From Thermothelomyces thermophilus ATCC 42464 (taxonomy: Eukaryota > Ascomycota > Sordariomycetes > Sordariales > Chaetomiaceae): 64,000 nt of DNA. A program made the translations under genes and the position numbers. Positions 56,198-64,000 of this stretch are shown one piece after another (within the stretch, counting starts at the first letter, position 1; every line of letters begins with the position of its first letter). The notes under the pieces were generated by a model. That model was not told the origin of the DNA, made no database searches, and saw nothing but the letters and a program-made list of their open reading frames with translations. The DNA is taken from positions 558,001-622,000 of the forward strand of contig NC_016473.1 of assembly GCF_000226095.1 (NCBI RefSeq), in the 5' to 3' direction.

Positions 56198-57468
56198 GAA
56201 GGAATGGCAAGGAGTGAAGAGGCACCCTTTATTAGACTTGGCATCAAGGCATAGGACATACTACGTTCGCAAGGCACCGGAAGAAGGGGGGCGTTAGGGT
56301 TTTGAGGTGCATGATTTCAGGCTGTCTTGGCGATGGTTCATTTGGTATTACAGCATTGCATCGGTTATGGCTCTGGTTACGGGCGGCTACGGTGAGTTGT
56401 GGGACTGACTGCATGGCGGCTTCTATTCCAGTTTCATCATTTCTTTCCCCCCCCCCCTTTTTCCACGGACGGCCTTCACATTTACGGCTCGGGAGTTTGG
56501 TTCCGAATTATGGAGTGGCCCACGGAGAGACTTCATCACTACTTTTGCTCTTCTCCCTGGTGGCTTTTTTTTCTCTACTGCTGGGTTCTGACACTTAGAT
56601 AGCCTCTTCATGGATATGTACGCGCCAGGTCGTTGGGTATATATCCCGCGATCCTGGGTTAGCAATCGCGACTTGCCGAGTTTGAGTAGCCAAATGGAGC
56701 TCGGTAGACTTACAACATTATCAACCTCCAACACTCAGGTGACAAGTTTTGATGCAACGTGAACTTGGGAGGCGGATTAGCATGCACTGCATCAAAATGG
56801 GCTGAACTTGAAGGTGACGAGTCTCGTGGAACTGCGAGAATAAAACGTCTCCTCCTCACTAATGCTGTTATAGATAGTGGCCACGGCAAAGTAAGGCAAT
56901 GAAAGGAAAATTGTTTTGGGCTAAAAGAGGTCATAAGCTACGTAGCGCAAACTTCCTTTATTCATTATCGTTGTTACCATGCCCATCGGTAGAAATCTGT
57001 AGTCTCTGTAATCCATTGGCGCATTAACCCAAACGCATCGTTCCCTAGAGATCTCTCCCAGTCCGTGCAACTGTGGAATACGGGAAAAAAAAAAGTAAAA
57101 AAAAAAAAAAAACCAGGTATGGGTATCATTAACACGGTTCATAGAAAAAACACAATGCCAAGCCACCGCGTTGCTTTCTTTTTCTGATCTTCACCATGAT
57201 CTCTCCAGCCCGAAGTTATGTGCTAGATGGGGAGGCTAACCTGCTCGCCGGTACTCCAGAGCCGATGAGAGGGGCACGGGGAGTATAGAAGTAAAGAAAA
57301 CGCCAGTGATGCAACTTATGCCGTGTCCCGTTCCCAACCACAAAGCGCGGCCAAGCAGAGTCCGCACTCTCCAATGCCAATATAGTTTCGTCGTATTCCC
57401 GTTCTCATGGTGAGAGGCAAGCTGTGTTCGCCAACCCCCCCAGGACGGGCAGGGCGGGCGCAAGCAGC
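56198..57468. other. Convergent intergenic region
   Basis: 1.27 kb between convergent stops. It holds a C11 run at 56447..56457 and A-rich tracts near 57085..57112. No supported gene. Confidence 0.45.
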
Positions 57469-59489
57469 TCAGTCCTCGATCATAGGCCAGCCGACGGGGA
57501 GGTGGTTGGGCGTGTGATGCAGGGCGACGCCGTGCTCCTTGGCTAGCTGCTGTGCCTCGTACCAGTGGACGCCCCGCAGGTAGTCCTGGTGGATGACCTT
57601 GACCTTGGGGTGGAGGATCAACTTCGCGATGAAGTAGGCCACGCCCTCCCACCTGCCCGGGTAGACGGCCACGGTGTGAAGGTTGGGGAAGCAGTCGAGC
57701 CAGTCGATGAAGGGGTCGCCGCAGAAAGCGTAGATGGAGGCGTGCGGGTTGCTCGTGTCGTCGAAGAAGTTGAAGTCGTGCAGGCCGAGGGTGTGGAGGT
57801 TCTCGGATGCGAGGGAGCGGAGGTCCCTGGCCGGCACGAAGTCGCTGCCTAGCTGAGAGCCGGCGGGGTGCGTTCGAGGGTAGAAGCCCGGAGCTGATGT
57901 GGCTGCCAGCTCGAGGACCTTGAGTTTGCCGGCCCTGGCTGAGGGTTCGAGGACGCGCTGCAGCAGGGCGTGATGCAAGACCCCGGATATGCAGCGGAAC
58001 ACCTCGAGGTTGGGGAAGTGCCGAGCCTCGTATTCCTCGTGAGGCGGGGCCCAGTCGTTCGTGACCGGGTCGCTCAACTTGAGGGTAAACATGACGTTGT
58101 GGGCGATCTCGGGAGAGACATTGAGCATCTCGATTGACTCCATCGTGCTCGGCAGAGGAGGAAGGAAATGCGTGTTCCAATCATCGATTGTCGTGTCGTC
58201 GGGGGTCCGCAGGGAGCCGAGCACAAGCTTGCGGAGGGAAAGCCACTGGCCGTCTTTTTCGATTCTAGGCTCGCCTCGCCTCCAGTAGGCGAGGAAGCCG
58301 TCCAGGTGGAACTGCTCGAGGTTTGGCGTGGCCATCACGATCGGTTCCTGTACGAATTAGTCTTTTGGAGCAGAAGCCGTGAGAGATGCCGATAAAAGGA
58401 CCTACGCACCATCTCGATGTTGTCCTCCCAGGACAGCTGTCCCGAGGGCACCGTTGGGTCTCCCTGGGTGATACGCAGTTTCTTCAGCTTGGCAAGGCGG
58501 ATGGCGTCGAAGGGGTTGCTAGTCCCGGCTGACTGCCGAGAAACAAATGGCCCCGCATTCACGAGATTCAGCACAGTGAGGGTGTCCCAGCTGAAGGAAA
58601 GCAGTTGCATGACGGGCTTTACCAAGTTGAACGAGACCAGGGAAAGCTGAGTAAGGCGGGCAGAGCTGGGGGTCGGCGCTCGGGGAAGCTGCAGATGAAT
58701 CTCGGATCGGTTAGGGTAACGCTTCCCCGAGTCGAGGTATAGTCGCTCAAGTCTAGGTAGACCCTGCAGAATCTGGTGGATCTTGGTCGTCGTGAGCTGG
58801 AAGCGCGAGACGTCGTGTATGACGAGGCTCTTGATATCGCGCTGGTGCTTCTGCAGGAAGGCGGGAAAATGGCGGCCAGGACTGCCTGGTCTGCTAAGTC
58901 TCAGATCCGCCCAGAGCCTGCTGTCGTGGGTTATGCGTTGATTCCACTGTTTGTTGACGCCAAGGCACCGACTTTGACAGCATTAGACAAGACGGGCACG
59001 GAAAGCCTTAGAGGACATTCTTGGGCGCTTACATCAAAGTGGTAGTGTCGAGCAGCGAGAATATCATGCTTAGCACTTCGGAGGGCAGTTCCTTAACCGG
59101 GTCCCTGCGTGCTACCTCGCATTTCATGTGGTAAGCCATGCGCTGGAGGACGACCTGAGGTTAGATGGTGGTAAGTATGTGCAGACCCGGTAGTAGTGTG
59201 TGTTTGGGGCCACTCACATTGTAGCTGTCCTTCAGTTTGTGACGATAGCGGCTGGTGATGTCTAGCCCGACTTGAATAAAACGGTCAAGAAGACGGCGGA
59301 GATCAAGGATAGAGGGCAGTCTGTCATCCCCGCTGAGGATGTGCGCGACGACACGAGCCTCGGCCGGTTTTGATTGTGTAATCGACGCGTTCTTGAGCAG
59401 ATGCCGGAGGATCTTAGCTCCGCGGCAGTAGCCCTATAGGAACTGGGTAAGTTTTGCACAGGTAATGGATGTACGTGTATAGGTATATG

Positions 59490-59548
<59 letters not shown>

Positions 59549-60099
59549 ATGTGCGCTCGGGGGCGGATTAGACTCACCACGGCCGATGTAGGATCCAAGC
59601 GGATGGTAGCGAGCGCAGTGGACAGAGCAGCCGTGTGCTGCTCTGCCTTGAAGAGGCAGTCTGCCAGTGCGTCAAGGGCCACCGCATGTGTGGGGATAGA
59701 ACAGGACGGCCAGGAGTAGCCGCACGAACAAGGGCCCTTGGCGACCTGGTAAAGCGCATCCGGGTCATTGGACTTCAGGGCAGCCATACATTGTGAGATG
59801 TTGCACGACTTGTCTTTTCCATGCCGTTGCTTCCCATTGCCGGCTGGGTCGCACGGGCACAGGTTGACAGCCTTTGTTCAAGCATTGTGCTGATTAGTCG
59901 ATCGAGCAAGCAGGTTGTGGTAGGGTTCTTTGGCGGAGCTCACATCCACAACGACACGGAGCGCTTTGGAATACTTGCCATTCTTGGCAAGCTCTTGACC
60001 TTGAGCGAGGGCTGCCTTGATCTCGGTGTCCCTTTTCTGATTTGCGTCGAGAGTGAGATCGGGCTGGCCGCCGGGGACGAGAGCCCCAGAAGCGGCCAT
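57469..60099 (-). CDS. DIA2: TPR/F-box/LRR protein, Dia2/Pof3-type
   Basis: Six exons: 59944..60099, 59578..59871, 59218..59433, 59033..59154, 58410..58971 and 57469..58347, giving 742 residues with all junctions in frame. Residues about 15 to 190 are helical TPR-like: LAQGQELAKNGKYSKALRVV and ALDALADCLFKAEQHTAALS. Between them is an unusual Cys-rich insert with CPCDPAG and GPCSCGYSWPSCSIP. The F-box is at about 240 to 277: DPVKELPSEVLSMIFSLLDT, RCLGVNKQWNQRI. Leucine-rich repeats fill the rest (LTVLNLVNAGPF, LVIHDVSRFQ, LHTLGLHDFNFF). Order TPR, F-box, LRR is that of Dia2 and Pof3, the SCF receptors acting on the replisome and genome stability. Orthology is inferred from architecture. Intron 2 carries AT and GT microsatellites. 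Confidence 0.85.
59486..59544. repeat. Compound (AT)n-(GT)n microsatellite in a Dia2-like intron
   Basis: About nine AT units run into about 19 GT units inside intron 2 (59434..59577). Confidence 0.9.
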
Positions 60100-60594
60100 C
60101 ACTGTTTTGAAGTCAATTGGGCGACAATGTTCCTCGAAATGGGCGATTTAAATCGGAGATGCCCGCGGCGGTGCTCGGCTGCAAGTAACAGAAGAGGATG
60201 AAATTCTCTAAATGATAATAACGAAGAAAAGAGACAAATGATGAAATATGTTAGCAATAGCATCCGCCTTGAGAAGTTGTAGGAATCGTTCCTATTTTGG
60301 TACCACCAATCTGCTAAATCGTAGGCTTTCCCGAGTTTAAGACACTTAACGCGCTGCTGACTCTAACGCGTAGTAGTTAATTACTATACAAGGCATTCCT
60401 TATCTTCATTCACGCGCGCTGGTGGGGCTATCGATAAAGCGATATCGGCTAAACTTCGGCTATTTACTACCGCACGTGGAAAGCTGTGGAGAAATCCGTC
60501 TATACACGGAACAACTTTAACTACCTAACGAACATTAAAGCCACGCGCGGCTCGCGTTCTCTTGGATCCGTGCCCCGCAGTCTTGGGAGAGCTT

Positions 60595-60653
60595 GTTAAG
60601 GTTAGAGTCAGGGTTCAGGGGTCTAAGGGCTCAGGGTCCCGGAGTTCAGGGGC
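60595..60653 (+). repeat. Degenerate telomere-like (TTAGGG-type) tract
   Basis: Read on the plus strand it gives TTAAGG, TTAGAG, TCAGGG, TTCAGGGG, TCTAAGGG, CTCAGGG and, after a gap, TTCAGGGG. All resemble decayed copies of the fungal telomere unit TTAGGG. No perfect unit remains. Confidence 0.5.
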
Positions 60654-61704
60654 TCGATGCTACAAGTGCGTAAATACGAATACTGTTTACTTGTAGACAT
60701 CCTATGTGTGATGACGTATTCCGTTTCCTCGTAGCACATATGATGTTGCAGACAGCACGGTGTAGCGTAGGGTGAATGGCTAGGCGTGCGTAGGTAACAG
60801 CCCTTTGAAACTCGCAAATCCAGGCCACCCTCTAGCAAAAGTTAGGGAAGTTACTTTGAACCTACAATATTCTTCATTTTCTTTTTACCATTCACTTATA
60901 GGTATTACTAAGAGCTCTTGGAGATTTCCTCTTTTCTGGTTCTCCAAGCACGTTAATAAGTTAGCAACAAATTGTATGAAGGAGGTGCTGGGATTCCTCT
61001 CAAGGTGGTGACCCCCCACCCCACGCTCGCATCTTTCCTTTGTAATCACTGGGCGGAAAGGACAAATATGACAACCTAACGCCGAAGCTGCTTGGTTTGT
61101 CATCTCAAACCATCTCCGACCCTCTCAATTCAACGTCACATCGTTTTCACATTAATTCACGTCATAGACGCCTCCATGAAGAATCGGGGTCCTCAGGTAT
61201 TATTTCCGTTTGGGCGCACGCACAAGCAAGGGGAAGCGGGCCATACAAGTATTTTCGATGAGAGAGACGCCGGAGCCCCATCCTCCCGCTCCCACGCGGT
61301 GGGCCACATCACTACCCCGTCTCACGTTTCAAGATCCGCGATGGGGCGTAGTAGTACAGAGATCATTGCATCCATAACCGAGCCGCGCCTGTCCGCGGAA
61401 ACCAAAAATAAAGAGGGTCCACTGCGTGCACACCTTACAGACCATAAAACTTGTATAGTGTAACTTCCTAATATATGTACATCCGTGCCTTGTCTGTATA
61501 CTATACATGCCCAATAGTCCATTATGATGACGTTACGTGTGCGTGCAGTTCGGAGCTATAGAGTTACCTACCCACCACGCCCACCAGATACAGCAGAGCT
61601 GACGACGGCGACGCCGGGTTCCAGAATAGCATGGCGACGATGACCACAGGGCCAAGCTCCGCGGGGGCGCTTGTTACACCGCAGCTCAGGAAACGTGCGT
61701 GGCG

Positions 61705-61726
61705 CCCCCCCCCCCCCCCCGGGGGG
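61705..61726. repeat. C16G6 homopolymer block
   Basis: Sixteen C followed directly by six G in intergenic DNA. Confidence 0.85.
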
Positions 61727-62849
61727 AGTAGATCGGATAACCACTAAGCGCAGTTGCGAGTGCGGGTCTCGTGTGTGAGAACGCAGTGTGTGAACAGCAC
61801 CTGAGGTACACGCACACGTGTTTGGGTCAGCGGACAACGTGGCCCTGTTCTGCGTTATGCACTGTGACGCCAAAAAAAAAAAAAGAAGAAGAAAGAGCGA
61901 GGTAAAATCCGAAACCCCGACCCGGCTACTCCGGCATAGAAGGCCGCTGTACGCGGCCCGGGTCCGGTACGACCGGAGATCGACGGAAACAATCCTACCT
62001 CACATTACATGATCTGGACAAAGACAGAAGAGAAGGGAAGGAGAAAGAGAGGGTTAGAATGGAAGTGCGAAGAAAGAACAAGACGCGCATGTCGGATCTC
62101 GATAGGTCCAGGTAGTATCTGACAGGTTTTCCATTGTACTTTTATTCTCTTTTCCAAACTTAGGACGACCGAACCGACGGTTGCGCCGCAATTCGCGGCA
62201 ACGGGGGGGACTCGTCACCCAGGTTTCGTCTGAAAGCGCCCTGACCACAAAGCGCGGCGTGGCCGCACGGCGGCGGCGCTTTCGGCAGCGGCCGTCGCTG
62301 ACTGTCAGACGAGGGCCAGCCCCTTCCTCTCTCTGTCTCCTCGGGGCCCTCTGTGCTAATTGATACAAGTCGAATCCGTGCGGATTTACTCTGTCGTTGC
62401 GTTCGCTGTAACAATGCATGTCCATTTTGCGTGGCCACATGTTGGATTGAAGACCCTGTGCATTCCCGGATTTGGATGGTTTTGTTACACAGTTAGATGC
62501 AAGTAAGTTTAACGTTTACCTTACATACTAGCTCCGGGTGTATGTATGTACCGTACCTTGCTGGTAGGGACTTTACCTGCCACCTCAAGGAAGCCGCTCA
62601 TTATCTGCACCTGCGTAAAAAAACCTCCAACAACGGCATTCGATGTTAGGCAACTCTCTAAATTGCGCTGCGACTTGGTACAGAAGAAGGAAAGAGAAAG
62701 CGATGCAATAAATATTGAAAATGATAGTGTATGTCATCGATTCGCGGCTCTCCCCCTTCCCCCCTTCTCTCCTGCCTATTTTTATCGCGTGCCCAGGTAC
62801 CCAGAGTACTTGGTTGGTGCCGATGGGCTGAGGTGAAGCGCTCGGGCAC

Positions 62850-62875
62850 CAGCAGCAGCAGCAGCAGCAGCAGCA
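62850..62875. repeat. (CAG)n microsatellite
   Basis: Eight to nine CAG units in intergenic DNA; not in a supported reading frame. Confidence 0.85.
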
Positions 62876-64000
62876 AGGCGGGCAGTTGTTCCACTGCGAG
62901 TGTACGTAGGTGCAGCAGTGCAGCAGTTACTCCGCAATCTTGGACGTATGTATGTACAGTACAGAGTAGGTATATATGCCTGTTTCCGTTCTCACACGCC
63001 TGAGATAGCTTAGGTGTTCCGTACAGTTCCATGTTTAGGGCTGACAGGCTGAATGGGGCCTGATTTCAGGCTTACCCCTCCCCCCCCCCCCTTACGATAA
63101 GGTACAGTATCAGTACCTATCCCGTCCTCGATTATATGCAGTACTGTACATATATAGGTAGGTATAGTCCATACATTGTCCGTACAGTAGAGAGAGTTGT
63201 CATCTGTACTCCCTGGCCTTATCCGCACCCGCCAGTCTGGCTCCCGTCCTCACTTTCCGTGTTCCTTGCTCGGGCTGTGCCCGAAACGCGCTCCGCACCC
63301 TGTGCCACTCGTTTTAATTTGCCGGGTTTGGATGGTATTGTTGCCCAAAATGTGTTATTTTGGACGTTTCGGATGGTACCCTCTGAGGAGGACCCGACCT
63401 TGACCCCCAATTGGCTTCGTTGCATCGACCGACCTAGCAGAGGACAGAGTACTCTGTAGCTCCATATGTACTATACAAAAACTGTCGTACAATACAGTAT
63501 ATATGTATGTACATACATACGTACGTTACATACCGTCCGCTCAGGGCCTATCATTCCCACGCTGACCTACGGCCAATAGGGGCACTTCCCGCCGGCCTGC
63601 CGCGACCCTCGTCTTCACCTCACCTAGCCTCGTGAAGTTCTAGAGAAACAACCATACGAAGTTGACGGCGCAGAATAGACGCACTGATTGGTCTGCAAAT
63701 TGAACATGGCACTCAAGTCTCTCCGTGGAATCCTACGCCGCGCGGTTCAAGGCAGAGCCCGAGCAAAACTTGTGAACATCCAGCTTCTATTTGCGCTAAC
63801 CTGCCAAACAAACCATGCCCCGCTGCTTAGCCGGATCTCTACAGCTCTCTTGCAGACATTGTAGCCCGTGGGATCCAGCCTGAGGGTGTCAGCGCGGCTA
63901 ACATGGAAAAGCCAAAAAAGAAACAAAAAAAAAAAAAGAACGAAGAAGGGCTGAACCAGAAGCATCCCCAGAGCAGGCCATGTGCTGCTCTTCTCAAACC

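Larger units (their letters stand above)
60100..64000. other. 3.9-kb gene-free region to the window edge
   Basis: It contains an AT-richer stretch (about 60.2 to 60.55 kb) and a degenerate TTAGGG-like tract (60595..60653). Also present are a C16G6 homopolymer (61705..61726), (CAG)n at 62850..62875, C12 at 63080..63091 and several GTAC palindromes. A 54-codon frame from ATG 63706 has a presequence-like start but is too short to call. No supported gene. Confidence 0.45.

Noticed and set aside
60200-60600. AT-richer stretch that could be a decayed transposon
   Set aside because: No terminal repeats, target-site duplication or coding relic could be recognised in six frames, so no element family is claimed.
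63706-63870. 54-codon frame starting MALKSLRGILRRAVQG, presequence-like
   Set aside because: Too short, no convincing splice partner and no conserved motif; could be the first exon of a gene beyond the edge, but this cannot be supported.

Overview
The window is nuclear DNA of a filamentous ascomycete. Its genes carry short introns of about 50 to 280 nt with GT...AG ends and CTAAC-type branch points, its coding sequence is GC-rich, and its proteins belong to families typical of Sordariomycetes. The recognisable proteins suggest Sordariales, probably Chaetomiaceae; that placement is from memory of families, not from a search. I find 21 protein-coding genes on both strands. No tRNA, rRNA, CRISPR array or recognisable intact transposon was seen. 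Splice models below were built by hand; every complete gene sums to a multiple of three, and the partial DPB2 stays in frame to the window edge.

Layout, left to right. 1-7.5 kb holds DPB2 (3' end cut by the window edge), a small mitochondrial-type protein of unknown function, SUB1/PC4, and an MDM1-like PXA-PX protein. 9-11.2 kb holds an MFS anion permease. 12.2-20.2 kb is a minus-strand run: a TinC/ADIP-type coiled-coil protein, RRP7, and a MOSC protein fused to an FMN/2Fe-2S reductase. An F-box gene at 23.2-25.2 kb stands alone between long gene-free stretches. 27-31.6 kb holds RVS167 and NFS1, divergent. 33.7-39.3 kb holds an ADGF-type adenosine deaminase homologue that has lost its catalytic residues, and a DAO-family FAD oxidoreductase. 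40-43.7 kb holds SUI3 (eIF2 beta), a Mim2-like protein and an NCE102-type MARVEL protein. 45.3-49.4 kb holds a PNGase A-like amidase and a NAT2-type DUF1279 protein. 50.9-56.2 kb holds a DUF124/AIM24-family protein with a P/Q-rich head and an unrecognised 711-residue protein. 57.5-60.1 kb holds a Dia2/Pof3-type TPR/F-box/LRR protein. The last 3.9 kb carries no gene I can support.

Most genes are housekeeping and do not form a pathway. Several are mitochondrial (NFS1, NAT2-like, Mim2-like, the gene at 1.76 kb). Others serve replication and cell cycle (DPB2, Dia2-like, TinC-like) or membrane and cortex organisation (MDM1-like, RVS167, NCE102). The observations most worth following are the degenerate ADGF deaminase, the MOSC-reductase fusion, a decayed telomere-like repeat at 60.6 kb, recurrent GTAC palindromes in intergenic DNA, and an unusual number of long G or C homopolymers.
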